Shown: positions 22,935 through 35,397, numbered from the stretch's first letter. The stretch: 64,000 nucleotides of DNA from Arthrobotrys musiformis (GCA_036971715.1 JAVHJL010000010.1:1612001-1676000); one strand, 5' to 3'. Translations and numbers: made by a program. Notes: generated by a model from the letters alone, not told the origin.

Positions 22935-24838
22935 GATTGAAGGGACGTTGATGGTTTTTACGAGATTACGATACCGACGATTGGCTGGTTATGAATTTTA
23001 TGATAAGACGGGGTTTCACGATTTTACGAATGGATCGGTGGTGCTTTCATTTTTATTTTTGGTATTTTTTTGCAAAAGAAATCTTGGATTGGTTTTTTTT
23101 TTTTTTTTTTCATTTCTTCATTTTTCTACTCTGGATCGATTGTTTTCAAAACCTGTTGTTCGAAGCCTTTCTGTTCAGTATAGAATACACATGAGCGATT
23201 AAGTCAATCAATGCTATATACACATACAAATACTTTGGTTAAGCTCTTTGAGAGAGAAAAAATCCCTAGACCACATACCTAGAATAATATGATGTTTCCA
23301 TTTAATATTTAATTACACTAGAGAAGGAAAAAGGCGGGACATGCCGGTGTTGATAGAGTGTGAGTTGTTTGTTGTATTTTGTCCTAGCGACAGCGAAGTC
23401 CTGGGCTGGAGGCTGTTCTAGTGTCGAGATTGCTGGGCTGGTACGTAGTATATTATTGGAAACTGGAAATTCGCGAAAGTTGAACGGTAGCCTGAAGATG
23501 GGGTGTTAGTGGGAACGGAACCTGGTTTGGGGCTTGGTGTTTTTATTGGATTTTCAAAAAGTTTTCTACTTTTAATTCTCATGGCCCAGCTAGGAATGAG
23601 TGATAACAATAATAGAAGGCTTTGAAGATGCAGCTGCTTCGATACATGGCACACGGCAACTTCCGGATATATCGCTACCAATGAGTTGATAATAAAGGAT
23701 GCGATCATTTCAAGAACAAAGATGGTCGAATCTTCACCTACAACTATTTCCGTGCTTCACTCTAACAGGACGCTACCGGCCTAGTATTGCAACGTTGACG
23801 GCCGGTCAACTAAACGACTCTATTAAATTTGCAAGCTCTAATAGTGTACATACGAAACCTCAGCCCTTCCAAAAAAAAAGGAACATGTCTTAGGGCTGAG
23901 ATCACACCCGGGCCCGCCGAAGCCTTCCTACTAGTGTATCAATCGCGTATCACACTTTTATTGGTTACCTGACCGAGAAACAAAAATCTGAACCGAAACG
24001 GTTCGTAGGGCTGGCATATTACCAGTCCAACCCCCCTGCATCTTAGGCTTGTCTGTTATTAGTAACACAAGCTTTTCCTTGGAGAAGCTTGTCCTCTGGA
24101 ATATTGCTTCCTGCCTTACGAGGGTAGCATTGTTATTTTAAGCCAATTGGCAACGGCTAGGTTATATACTATCACATCCATGGCTTCGTCTCTAGCTCCA
24201 CTTTATAGAATTTATTGGTCGAGAAAGGCTCAAGAAATCATGGAACTTCCCGGTGGCTGAGGGGGATGTAATCATCTCTCATGCGCTAGAAACGCCGTGC
24301 TGCAACCAAAACACAGTAACAAGACGTGGACGTCGCTTAAATGGCAGCTTTGACAATCTGAATATAACCTTTTCTGACCACTGACATGAAAACGTGACGA
24401 TTGCGGGTGGAAAGCTGAAGTTTTAACTGTGTAGGTTGGGAATATACTCTAAATCGAAAAGAGCGAATCAAATTGTAGCAATGACATACTCGTTGGTAGC
24501 GGCGACTTCGTAAACAGTTGATTCAATAAATCACTACTTAGAGAGATTTCGACTATATAAGCCTATGTGTATACTCATGCTAAGTCATTGCATTCGCAGT
24601 ACCAACCACTGGCATATAGGTATACATCCGTTCCGATAAATAACATACAATAAAAGCTCGATCGGACTTTAAGCCAAACTCTACGAGGCTATAAAATTTA
24701 AACTGCGAATATATTATAATATTGCAGATTGAAAATAAGCAGATCCGATACCTCCAATTGTCCATCAAGCGTCCCCAAAGCTCAAGACTATCCCGGGGTC
24801 CCCAAAGCTTTAAAGAAGGTATCGCCCCAGTTTCCAAA
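22935..24838. other. Intergenic spacer
   Basis: No gene is supported. It has T-rich runs near 23090-23110. A TATATAAG at 24554-24561 precedes the next gene. Confidence 0.55.
24554..24561 (+). promoter_or_regulatory. TATA box upstream of Thr-rich PAN-like gene
   Basis: TATATAAG, 278 bases before the ATG at 24839. Other surface-protein genes in the window also have TATA boxes. Confidence 0.4.
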
Positions 24839-25870
24839 ATGTGGACTCTCCTTTTCGGTCTCCTAGGAGCCCAAACCGCCGCTGCAGCTGCTGTTGCGAA
24901 TGTCCAAGAGCGCGGAAGATGTAACGCAGACAATTGTCTCAGAAACCTCCGCGACCATCGATATGTTTCGAGTGCCAGCGCCTTCTGCTCAAAATGGCTT
25001 CAGTCTACGGTTACAGATACGTTTTACGACGTTGCTACTACATACACAACTGTGACTTCGACTCCAGAAGTCGTTACCGTGACCAACGATGTGTCGATGT
25101 AAGCACAGTTATTCCTAATCAGAGATCTAGGCCCTATCCCTTGTCCCGTACCCAGACCCCTATCCCTAAATTTCGATCTAAATTCTCCTTTTCGAGGATG
25201 ATCTTGGTTGACTATGGAATTAATTTAGCACGATAACTACTACAACGGGCACGAACACCATATATTCCACTGTCATAGGTGACCCTCGATATGTCAAGCG
25301 GGGCAGAATTGGCCACCCAAAATGGTTGGATGGAGGCTATCCTGCTAGCCGTGTTAGCAGTGCGTGCAGCTGCCTCATCGCTAGCCCTTCGCCTGCCGTT
25401 CATCTCTCAATTACCTTAACTACATCGACAGCTACAGTTGTCAATACGGTATTGAATACTCCCACACAGTGGAATTAAAATAATAGCGTAACAAACGTTG
25501 ACAATGTTATGTTCAGTTGACTCTCCCAACTTCAACCACCCTCACCACGCTTACCGTTACGCAAACCCAGCCCGTAGCAGCAACCACGAGTGTCCCAGAA
25601 ACTGTCTACTGCGGCCTGCACAGTTGCTCCACCATACCATCCCGGGGTCCTTTCCAACAAATTTATCCTTTCCGTGGAACCTTTGAAGCTTGCCGAGATA
25701 TATGCCGTGGGAACAGTATGTGTTTGAGCTTTGAGTATGCCTGGTTTGGCGGCAACGTGGGCTCCTGTCAGCTTATGATCCAAAGTGCCAATGATGCGTA
25801 TTGGCCAGAGGTGGCACAGCGATGTCAGTCATTCCGAATTTATGATCGGGGGTGCGATGCGCCGTTGTGA
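24839..25870 (+). CDS. Modular secreted Thr-rich protein with PAN/Apple-like C-terminus
   Basis: Three exons (24839-25098, 25229-25448, 25517-25870) give 277 residues. The hydrophobic N-terminus (MWTLLFGLLGAQTAAAAAVA) is a signal peptide. Module 1 is CNADNCLRNLR followed by SSASAFCSKWLQST, a motif common in unannotated ascomycete secreted proteins. A Thr-rich stretch follows, then a dibasic KR (DPRYVKRGR) and module 2, YPASRVSSACSCL. After a second Thr-rich linker the C-terminus starts CGLHSC and has FEACRDICRGNSMCLSFEYA and CQLM. That Cys and aromatic spacing is typical of PAN/Apple-like domains, which bind carbohydrate or protein. It shares its plan with the gene at 40027. The start ATG gives the signal peptide directly. 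Function is not known; wall or extracellular location is inferred. Confidence 0.78.
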
Positions 25871-26548
25871 TGAAGTACGGCGAGGTAGGAGGAGGACGTT
25901 GTGTTAGAATTCAAGCTCTGTTCAAAGCAGGTCTCTTCTTTTTCTTCTTCTCTTTTCATCCGCCTTCCCAGATAGGTAGGTACATGTACCTAGGTACTGC
26001 CTATACTTTTAAATTTTAGCCCGCAAATTAATTTTGTAACCGATATGGAAGACAAAACTGGTCTCGTACCCAGACCGCACAAAGAGTGACCGGACAAAAC
26101 TATGATTCACTTAATCTGCATGCATTAGCCCCGGTCAATTCGGTGACTCCTCAAGTTAAGACGGGAAAAGTTTCGACTGATGGCTCTTCGTATAGCTTGC
26201 CCCGTTCGCGTTCCAGCCAAATCATGTGCTTAGGCGTCGACTCTGTGCCGCGAACGTGCGTGTTCATTCGGCTCCCTCCTCAGCTCGTGCTCAATGCAAT
26301 AGCCCGCCGGCGACCTATGCATCTGCGAGCTTATAAAGGGCTGGTGATGGAAGGCCTTGCATTTTGAGAGGAAGTACAACCTGTTCCAGAAACCATTCCA
26401 TAGAAGCACTTTGAACCCCAGAAGGGCTTTTCTCCCTCTTTTTAAACCTTTTCAATTGATCAAGTTATCAATCCTGGTTCTAAGCTAAGTTGCTAGTTGT
26501 GTCCAAAGAAACTGTTGGCGTTGCATTTTCGTCCACACAACACGAAAG
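25871..26548. other. Intergenic spacer, promoter of F-box gene
   Basis: No gene is supported. A TTATAAAGGG sequence lies near 26330, about 220 bases before the F-box ATG. Confidence 0.5.
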
Positions 26549-28662
26549 ATGTCGTTTCGACCATTTCATGATATCGTTGGGCTAGCCCCTTTCGATATCA
26601 AGCTGGAGATCTTATCTTACATCAAAGATGCTCGCAGCATAATCCAGTGGACAAGGGTATGTAATAAACCTGTTCGTAGCTTCACTTAGTTCGTGAGTCT
26701 AATCCACGACCGTGTTTTACCTCCAGGTATCGAAAACCTGGCGTGATTTCCTCACGTCCCCTGATTTCTCGTCATTCTACAAAGGGCTTCTATCCGGCGT
26801 CTCGCCAAGGTCTATAAATTACCTTAAATGTAGAGCAAAATATGGGCTTTCCACTAGTGAGGAAACTGACTCGCCGCCGTACCGTGAGGCTCTCATCAAA
26901 TTGATAAGTAACCAGGCGCAAATCCAAGCCGGGAAACTACACGAAGCCGGATCACTGGTCACCCCGGTCCTCGGACGGATCAAGTTCTGCTACTCGGGCG
27001 GATTTTTGGCGATCTGTGGTGCGGACGAAAGTTCGAACGCGGAGAGGAATGTCATATACGTCTACAATCTTTCGATTTTGGACAAGCCCGGATCCGAAAT
27101 ATCGGGCCGTAGATTTGAATGCGAAGGGGTGGTAGAGCACATAGCCATAGCGAATATGCGTCTAGCTTATCTCGCCCGGGACCCGGAAAATGAGGCACAG
27201 TAAGGAATTTCAGGTTTCATCTAAGGGGCATTCTAGGTCTTACTAAAGCTCGTATAGGATGCATGTTGGGTTACTGGGTCTTATCAAACCTTTGAAAAGG
27301 AGCTGTGTTACGACTGCTCCAAATATTGATATGGAACAGTTCGCATCGATCCTAGTTGAGGATGGAAAAGACGCTTTCACCCATGAAGACAAGGGTCGAT
27401 CCTCTAGTCTCCTTCGGCTACCTAACTCCCCAGAGTTTTTCTGCACAAGCGGACGCTTTGTGGTATTTTCCGCCAGCTTCATGACGCATTGTACCATTTG
27501 GGATTTCGGCAGCCATGCACTTGGTTCGGAGAACCCAATTACTGGAAAATCGTTCACCCTTGACCCCGAGTGGATCGATTTCGTGTTCCCATGGTGGGAA
27601 GTCAGTCCGGATCCCGAAGATGAAATATCTCGTCTATCTTACTTCATGTCAATCGATGACGCAGCCTGCATATATACCACAATAAACGGAAATATCCCCG
27701 ATGGAGGTTGTGAATGCTCAAACGATCACGTTTTCTACAGCTATGCGTGTAGATACGATGGAACGCCAATACCAATGTACCATCAGGGTTGGACATTGCC
27801 CCGCGTTTTCCCAGATTGCCGCGATCACGGGGGTAACATTTACGTGGCTGATGATTTAACCAGTTTCCAGAGTGCCGGACAGAACTTTCTTGCGGTTTCA
27901 CCTCCGACGTTTTTAAGTGAATATAGTCACACGACGGCTGAGTACACCGATGACTCTGAGGGTGGCTACGGAGGAGCTGTCGAGACCGGAGATGATCTCG
28001 ATCTGTACTATCCTCGGATCATGATTAACCGAAAAAGACGTACAAGGGACTCTCCGCCTCAAGAAAAGCCACAATATCATTATACATTCCGTTATTTGGA
28101 TAGAAGAAGGTTTTGGCTAGCCCCGCCGGAGGGACTCTATGGATACGAGGTATTGGGTCCGAGGGTCATCCCTATTATTTCCAAAGATAGCGTTATCTGG
28201 GAATGCAGACACAAGAGAGACGTTGTACGCCAAAACGGAGGTCAGACAATAGCGGTCAAAAGAGTGAAAATATTCGGCCTGAAGCCCACTATTATACCTG
28301 AAAGAGAGAATTTGGAGGAGGAACCCCCTGGAGTTGAAGCGGAAGGTGAGATTTCTCAGGTTGGTGTGGAAGACGCTGAACCAGAGTTCTGGAGGCCGGT
28401 GGACAGAGGATCATTGGATCCATTGATACCAGAACCGACCTCCGTGTGTGAACTCACGATGGACTACGACTCAAACCACCGGCTCGAATGGGTGGGAGAC
28501 CATCAGCAAATCATCTTGCTAGAGCGCAGACCGAAGGAGCCGGGTAACCAAGAGCCAGAATCGATATTAGAGTACGAGAACGTGTTCAGGGTATTCCGGT
28601 ATGGGGCTTCGCCACAAGAGCCGATTGACTACACAGTCCAGTATCGGGAGGACTGTGCCTAA
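26549..28662 (+). CDS. F-box protein, 661 residues
   Basis: Three exons (26549-26656, 26727-27199, 27258-28662) with GTATGT and GTAAGG donors and CTCCAG and TATAG acceptors. The first exon and the start of the second make an F-box: LAPFDIKLEILSYIKDARSI then IQWTRVSKTWRDFL. The first intron lies inside this domain. The rest contains strand-like segments (GGFLAICGADE, VIYVYNLS, FVVFSASFMTHCTIWDF) resembling the degenerate beta-propeller found after the F-box in many fungal proteins. The C-terminal part is acidic and Pro/Glu-rich. A role in SCF ubiquitin ligase substrate choice is inferred from the F-box; the substrate is unknown. It lies between secreted-protein genes but has no signal peptide. 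Confidence 0.75.
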
Positions 28663-29093
28663 ATTTAAAGGATAGCTCCTATTAATATTCGTTATCTTCT
28701 GGGTGAGGCTGGGAACGAGGCCAGTTATATACCTACTTAATCTTCTAGTTGGTCGAGTACAGCACACACCAACTATTATATTGTGATAGTTTTTGTACTT
28801 AAAATTGTGAAATAATTAATCACGACCCAGCCCCCCAGATTTACTAAGTCAATTTATGAAATTTGAAATAATGTTTCTATAGGTTTATAAGACCTAATTC
28901 ACTTTCTCCACATACATGCAGTGGCGACCCTTTAGATATACTTTTCGATTATGTATACGTGTGCGAAACATAATAAAATAACCCCATCATCTTCATGACT
29001 ATCATATTGCATATTAAAGTTCATATTAAACTACGAAACTTATACAAGAAAGGATATCCTATGAGAAGTTGATATGTATAACATAGAAGAATC
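28663..29093. other. Convergent spacer, AT-rich
   Basis: 3' flanks of the F-box gene (plus) and the Cys-rich gene (minus). No other feature seen. Confidence 0.6.
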
Positions 29094-29774
29094 TCAAGCA
29101 GCAAGATAAAGACCAGCCGCCACCCCGACGACCACAAGCCAGGCTCCAAATACCACTCTCTCAGCACCGTTCGTACCGGAACCAGTACCAGTACCATTCC
29201 CACCCGCATCCTTATTCCCACTTCCATCAGTATCCTTCTTCCCGGGGGAAGCACCCGCACTGAGCTCGTTGACGCAAAGAACCGTCTCAGGAACGCCCAA
29301 CGTCTCTGCACTGTCAATAATAATCGCATCCTTCCCGCGCTCGCAGCAAGTCAGATTACCATCAGCCCCCCCGAACACAGCATACGCAGCGATAACCTCC
29401 CCAGATGGGCAAAGATCCGCATTATAGATCTTCGGCGTACTGGACCCACTCGGTGGGTTTTTGGGGTCAACGGCGGCAAGAAATGCAGATACGTCTGAAC
29501 ATTTTAGCTTTTCTGACGACGTGGGCGAGAAATTGTGGGGCTGGATGCAGCAGGTGTTTGGAGTTCCCGCCCAGGTGCCGCATTCTTCGCCGAAGAGGCA
29601 TTGGCCGCTACCGCAGGGTGTGCAGGAGTCCGCTCGAGTGCAGAGGGCTTCCTGGCAGTCTTTGTCGCAGGGCTCGGGGGCACGGATGGTGAAGATGTGG
29701 GATGGGAAAAGTGGATTGGAGCCTTGTGATACTACAAGAGAGGCTGTAGCGAGGAAGATGGGGAGTAGACGCAT
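29094..29774 (-). CDS. Cys-rich GPI-anchored surface protein
   Basis: A single exon of 226 residues. It has a signal peptide (MRLLPIFLATASLVVSQG). The Cys-rich body contains CDKDCQEALCTRADSC, CGSGQCLFGEECG and a C-C pair (NTCCIQP), then a second CC pair (LTCCERG). A Gly/Ser/Thr/Asn-rich linker (GNGTGTGSGTNG) leads to a C-terminal hydrophobic tail (VVFGAWLVVVGVAAGLYLAA) ending without charged residues. That is the layout of a GPI-anchor signal. At least 14 cysteines suggest a compact disulphide-bonded ectodomain. I cannot name the family. Cell-wall or plasma-membrane surface location is inferred from both signals. Confidence 0.75.
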   Translation of the reverse strand: MRLLPIFLATASLVVSQGSNPLFPSHIFTIRAPEPCDKDCQEALCTRADSCTPCGSGQCLFGEECGTWAGTPNTCCIQPHNFSPTSSEKLKCSDVSAFLAAVDPKNPPSGSSTPKIYNADLCPSGEVIAAYAVFGGADGNLTCCERGKDAIIIDSAETLGVPETVLCVNELSAGASPGKKDTDGSGNKDAGGNGTGTGSGTNGAERVVFGAWLVVVGVAAGLYLAA

Positions 29775-31226
29775 CGTGGATGACTCGATTTGTTATGGCG
29801 ATGCTTGAATTTGACGGCGAGTAAATTCGTTAGGATATATGGCTAGGTAGTGGTAGGAAGAGGAGTTCGAATAATCTGCTGAATCAGGATACGACAACTG
29901 TAAAGTTACGTCCTCGAGATGATGCGGTGGCTTAACCCTGAGGAGATGGGTTCCTCGAGGGTGTATATATATACTCAAACCGGCACCCTAACATCCCATA
30001 AAAGCTGAAGGTATCGATACCAAGATCTTGGTCTAGTAAGCCCAAGATTTCAACATCATGATATCAGAATACACTTGCGATCCAAAGGCAGACAGATAGG
30101 CCCCTTTCAACCTCTAAATCTAGTCGTATCAAAACTCAAAATTTGTCACAACGTTCGATTCATGTCAGCCAATCGGCGGCTTCCCAACCATCTATTCATT
30201 TCTTTCAAGAGAAAGAAGGACTTCCTTGGCTCTGCATGGCCCCGGCTACCGTGATTCGTGCAATTCTGATAATTCCTGCAGAGCACCAATATAACCAAAT
30301 GCTATGAAACTGTTAGAGTAATGTTTTCCTTTGAACCCTGGAAGTATGGGGTACAGGGCATAGGGCTGTGGAGCCAACATGCAGTTGGCGATAGCAAGAA
30401 GTACCTTTATAAGGAATATTGCTTGAATGAAGACCTGGACTCCATATCTCAAAGGAGTAGGGAAACCCTGAAACCAACAGTGGCTGCAGGTGCGGGAATT
30501 TCGAACCGAACGGATTGGGACAGCCAAGAGATAAGATCTTCTGACGTGCCTTGAGACTTTCTCATTGGAAGATCCATGTTCATCTTCGACGCCTCGTCCA
30601 TGGGTGGCCTTTGTCGCACTTCGGCCTCAGGCACATAAGATGTCCTTTCGCATCGGGATTAGTGAAGGGCGACGTTAGTCAGCCGCATATGCACATGCAT
30701 ATATATCATCCACCGCCTTCGAAGCGGGGTATGGCCGACTGGAAAATTCGAGAATGCGCAGCTAAGGATGGGACGTGTAAGCCAAAAATTTTTCCTTTCA
30801 TTTTTTTTTATTGGGATTTATTATTCATTAATAAAGCATATTCAATAAGGGAATATGTAGAAGAAGAGAAGTCTAAAATTACATAGGAAAATATAAATAA
30901 AAAGGTTGAGGGGTTTGAGAGTATCCAAAGATGACAGGCAGAGAGGACAAGACAGGCTGATAATCTTGTTGGTGGGCAGGGCAGAAAGCAAAAAGTACAA
31001 GAAGTTTTGCTGAGGACTGACGGATGAATATGTAAAAACCTCCATGAAACGCCAGCTGGAAAAACACGACAGCGAGAATGGAAAAAGAAGAAAAAACATG
31101 ACGACAAGCGTGGGAAAATAGAGATATGCAGATGGGTATCGCTATGATCGGGTAAGGGGAAACATGCAAGAATGGTTGACGACTTTTTTCGTTCGGTTGA
31201 TGCTAATCATTCGGAAATCAGAGCAA
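29775..31226. other. Spacer between two minus-strand surface-protein genes
   Basis: Promoter of the Cys-rich gene (TATATATATA near 29963-29972 on the minus strand, about 190 bases upstream) and 3' flank of the Kre9-like gene. No further gene is convincing; frames near 30250-30550 lack motifs. Confidence 0.5.
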
Positions 31227-32477
31227 TCAGAACTTAGCGGTGTCAAAGTCGAAACCACCTAGCTTGGGAATGCTCCCGATCTGTGGTGTGCTATCTCTGT
31301 TGCTTGGTCCTGCGCCATTGCTATCGTCGCCGGGTGTGTTATGGGCGGGCGTTCGAGGTGCAGACTCATTCTGCTGTGTCAAGTCCCTCTGAGACCCTTC
31401 TCGCGACGATTCCTTGATCTGCTCGATAGATCCCATGGAGGTGGGTCTTTCGGTTTCGCTGTTAACGGTAGTACCGTCGATGGAAACGCTTCGACCTTCA
31501 CCCTTCACGGCTGCTGGAGTGGTTGGCTTCGAAGTAGGGTCGTTATCCGGCTTGACGGTCGATGAACCGGGTCGGGGAATTTCCCGAGAGTCCAACTCCA
31601 TCGCGAAGAAATGTGCCCCACCGCTGCTACTTCCGCTAGGACCTGAGGCCGGGACAGCTGCCATTTCGAAGACCTCCTGCTGTTGTGCGGGTAACTCTGC
31701 CATTGCGAATTCGTTCGAGGGCCCGGCATAGTTGTACTTCTTGTCACCGTTCGGGGCAAAGGCTTCATCGTCTGTTGGCTTTTTCTTGTCGGCGGCAAGA
31801 ACCGCTGCGCCGTTGACTGCTCCAGAACCGTTGAGTTTTTTCTTTTCACCAGCTTCAACATCGTCAGGACCCGTGCTTCGGCGTGCCTCGGCGAGTTTCT
31901 TTTGGTTACGTTTTCGCATCCAGATGAATCCAACAACGGCGATGATAACAACAGCAGCAACGGCACCAACGGCTGCACCAATGATAGTACCATTAGAGTT
32001 CGAACCATCTGAGCTAGCGACTTCAGTCCCGGCTGGCGAGTTTCCAGTAGTAGTAGCCGCTCCATTCGTAGCCGATGTTCCAGAACCAGAAGTTGAAGAT
32101 GGACCGGCTGTGGTGCTGGAAGGGGCAACGATTTCAAACGCTGACGAGACAATGTAGTCGATAGGGTCGGTTCCAATGGTCATAAAGATGATGTAGTCGG
32201 AACGGGGGTCAAAGTTGGCCTTCGGAGTCCAAGTGTATTCTCCAGTGTTTCGGCGTCCGGTGGAAAGGATCGTACAATTGTCTGCCCCGTTCCAGCAGAC
32301 CGACACGCCGACCGGGGCGGTTGGAGCGTCAGTGTCCCATTTTATTGTAATTGGTTGTCCAGCCTGGAGAACTTCTCCACCTTCAGGATATGTGATGATA
32401 GATTTGGCCGAGACGAGGGAGACAAGGGAAGAGAAGGTGGCCAGGGAGGATAGGAGAAGTGAGCGTGTCGAGACCAT
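31227..32477 (-). CDS. Kre9/Knh1-like single-pass membrane protein with long cytosolic tail
   Basis: A single exon of 416 residues. The signal peptide (MVSTRSLLLSSLATFSSLVS) is followed at about residues 25-120 by the Ser-Thr-rich GPI-anchored family domain (Kre9/Knh1-like). That domain starts SIITYPEGGEVLQAGQPITI and has the typical ...YTWTP and SDYIIFM strands. A Ser/Thr/Gly-rich, probably O-mannosylated stalk follows. A transmembrane segment lies at about 163-186 (AVGAVAAVVIIAVVGFIW), with a stop-transfer RKRNQKK. The remaining 230 residues are disordered and Ser/Pro/Glu-rich, presumably in the cytosol. The domain is usual in proteins of beta-1,6-glucan assembly or wall stability. The stalk, membrane span and tail resemble wall-sensor architecture (Wsc/Mid2 type) but without a WSC domain. 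Sensor function is inference. Confidence 0.78.
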   Translation of the reverse strand: MVSTRSLLLSSLATFSSLVSLVSAKSIITYPEGGEVLQAGQPITIKWDTDAPTAPVGVSVCWNGADNCTILSTGRRNTGEYTWTPKANFDPRSDYIIFMTIGTDPIDYIVSSAFEIVAPSSTTAGPSSTSGSGTSATNGAATTTGNSPAGTEVASSDGSNSNGTIIGAAVGAVAAVVIIAVVGFIWMRKRNQKKLAEARRSTGPDDVEAGEKKKLNGSGAVNGAAVLAADKKKPTDDEAFAPNGDKKYNYAGPSNEFAMAELPAQQQEVFEMAAVPASGPSGSSSGGAHFFAMELDSREIPRPGSSTVKPDNDPTSKPTTPAAVKGEGRSVSIDGTTVNSETERPTSMGSIEQIKESSREGSQRDLTQQNESAPRTPAHNTPGDDSNGAGPSNRDSTPQIGSIPKLGGFDFDTAKF

Positions 32478-35397
32478 TTTGGGGGTGGTTGTATGAGGAA
32501 AGGAGGAGGGGGAGGTTGGTGGATTGAAGGTCGGGCAGTGTCAGTGGATGGCGTCCAAGTCCAAGGTCGTCCTCCACACTACAGCCGAAAAATAAAATAA
32601 AAAATAAAGGCCAAGATCCGACGGGGCGATGTTGAGAGAATGTTTGAGGTTGAGGTTGAATGCCTTTGTTGGTGACGATGTTGATATTTGATATGTGATG
32701 CGTGTGTGTGGGAAGGGAACAATGGAAAAAGAACACAACAAACCAATCCAAAAGATCGAAATCCAATTCCAGGATACCAGATATTCGTTTCCGCAATTCA
32801 CGGAGACAAAAAAAAAAAAAAAAAACACACACAGACAGAATAGAGCGCAAGATGGAAGTTGTATGCGAGGTCCTGCAGAAAGAAGGGACGCTGTATCTAC
32901 GGAACGGTCGGGAGAAACAGTTCCGTCTGAAACGGTGCAAAGAAACGAGAGTCGAGAATGAACGAAATGAAATTGGTAGCGAAAAAATGCTCACGAAAGC
33001 TTAAACGTCAGGGAGAGCGAGCGACAAGAAAGGGAAAAGAAGAGTAGAAGAGAACGAAAGCAAGGAAAGAGCGAACGGGGTGTTTCGAAGGGATCGCACG
33101 AATTTTTTTACCGCATCGAAGGGCAGGGAAGGAAGAGAAAGAGGAAGAGAACAGGACAAGGCGATGTTACCCTCCGCTCGCTGGCTCTCTTTGGCCCGAT
33201 GATGTCTGTTTGTATCGAGTACCTTCTGAGACAGCGCCGTTGGAAGGAGAAAGGAGGTGGAGTGGTACGCAATCTTAGCCCGAGGAGGGTATGGGCAAGT
33301 CCTCTGTACCCGACCTCATCCCTTTTCTGCTGAGAATTCAACCAGCCAGGCAAGGGCCCCCGGCAGCAAATTGCAAGTCAAACCGCCCACGCCAGCCAAA
33401 TTCCCTGCCAAGGAGCAGTCGGAGATGCATGGAAGTTCGTTTCCCCCGCCCAATGGCCAATCATACGCATTTTCCCAATCTCGCTAACCTGTCGATGGTC
33501 ACCCCACAAGTGGTGACAGAACAAGCTGGTCGGTGTGGTCGCATGTAGACGCTATTTTAGGATACCTTCGCAGCTCGCAGCATTTGGTCCGGTCACGGTT
33601 GGGTATGGTGGACCTCATTTTGGATGCAACTAACACCGTAACCATCGCTTTCGAGACCGTTGGCCCGTGATGGAGGGGTTTTTTCTTCTCTTATGCAGGC
33701 TTCGCCGCCGCCTCTCTGGCTAGTCCGATCGTTAAAGGGCAGAAACGGTCAAATTGGGACATCGAAAACCGATGATGTCGATGACCCCGACGATTTCTTT
33801 CGAAAAATCCTATGCATGACGTCGATGCCAAACCATGGCTGATATAGGACCAGTCGATAGACACACACATACACTGCACTATATCGATTCCGAGAGAATT
33901 CAGGCCCTCAACTTGAATGTCGACCTCGTATTTCGGTATTTTTGCAAGGAGGCATGGTCCGGGGTTCTCTAGCTCCGACTGAACCGAAAGTTGACACGAC
34001 TGTCCAGTCCGCCCATACGGCCTGTACTATCGATAGCTTCGATATCGGTTACATGCAGGTTTTCCTGCAGTCTACTCTGTGGTTTGACAGTCGATCAGCC
34101 ATCTGCTAGTTAGTGATCCTGATGAGCTGATATAGGTGGGCAGCCGTGGTTTGGGTGTGAGCTCCCCTCCGTTCCGTAGAGAGATGCAAGACATCCTGTC
34201 ATGTGGCGATGGCGGTGATGATGATGCTATCAAGAGGTGGCAGTCAAGATGAGATGGGATGTGAGGAGCAAAGGCTGTCTGTCCGTCATAGATCAGCCTC
34301 ACCACGCTTTTGGTGAAGCCCAACACAAAGCTCACAGTCACAACACAGACTCATGATTTAGGACCAACGTTTTCCCGATCACGTGGCAGGGCATTTGGCG
34401 CTTGGCGCTTGGGAACACAGTCACAGCATGTGTCAATCACATGACCCGATCTGTGTAGCGCCAATATCCAACATTGACAACACAGCCTATACCTTCATAT
34501 ATTGCTACATGTGTAGCAATATGATTCCCCCGGAGATTTAGACGACGGGTAAACAATCACCTCGGTATCCGGGCCGTTAGCAAATCTAGATGGAGGAATG
34601 CAGCATTCTCTAAATTTGACCCCTAGTAAATGGCACTACATATATAGACTTAACATGTTTTCCATAATAAATCGCCTACCTGCCCGTGATAACATATTAT
34701 CATTGCCCTTCCTAGCTATATGATATGATTCAAAATGCAAATATCCCTTGTAGATAATCCTGCTCCATCGGCAGGAATTTAAACGCCCGCATCAAAGCCC
34801 CCAAAGACGCGCTTTTTTTCCCTTGCAAGATTACGGGTAGAAATCCTCCAGCCTGCGAATTTCGAAGTAGAGCTTCAGTACAGTGCAACACCTACGTAGA
34901 TCTACCGTAGAGGAGTCATGCATTCCGTAGACACGTGAATTGGCTTTAATTAAAACGACTTAAAATGACTAGAGCAGACTTGACATGTTTCGTCCAACTA
35001 CAATAAGGTCATAAGTCAACTTGCGTCTTCTGCATCAACGTTGACTGGTGAGCCTGCCAGTTACCCGTATATGTATACAGTACTTGTAACCTACCGGTCT
35101 TAGCTAAAAGGTACATCTAACCTCACCAATTCAATTTCATTGTTCGTGTAGGCTCGTAAATTTATACTAGGCATGGACGAGTGTCGTTAGAGACTTTGGA
35201 TGAAAAAGAAAGACTCCTAATTTTTGATCTATGAATCTATAGATGTACATGATATAATGATGTAGTCTTCTCAAAGCGAACACGTCAAAATGGAGGCTAT
35301 CCCAAACCTTGGCACTAGCTCTTAGGCGCCTTTAAATCATAAACACTATAAATACCGGATCAAAAGTTCAGAAGTATCTTGAGAATGCAAGCGAGAA
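32478..35397. other. Long intergenic spacer
   Basis: About 2.9 kb. The first 700 bases are the promoter and 5' region of the minus-strand Kre9-like gene, with an A run near 32808-32824. The rest has no supported gene. A perfect 24-bp palindrome lies at 34499-34522. Confidence 0.55.
34499..34522. repeat. 24-bp palindrome
   Basis: ATATTGCTACA, then two bases, then TGTAGCAATAT: 11-base perfect arms. It could be a regulator site, a cruciform or the end of a degraded element. No flanking target-site duplication is obvious. Confidence 0.85.

Noticed and set aside
31505..32176. 223-codon minus-strand frame
   Set aside because: Overlaps the Kre9-like gene in another frame; Leu/Arg/Ser-rich shadow.
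32383..32994. 203-codon minus-strand frame
   Set aside because: Overlaps the start of the Kre9-like gene and its promoter; Phe/Ser-rich, no motif.
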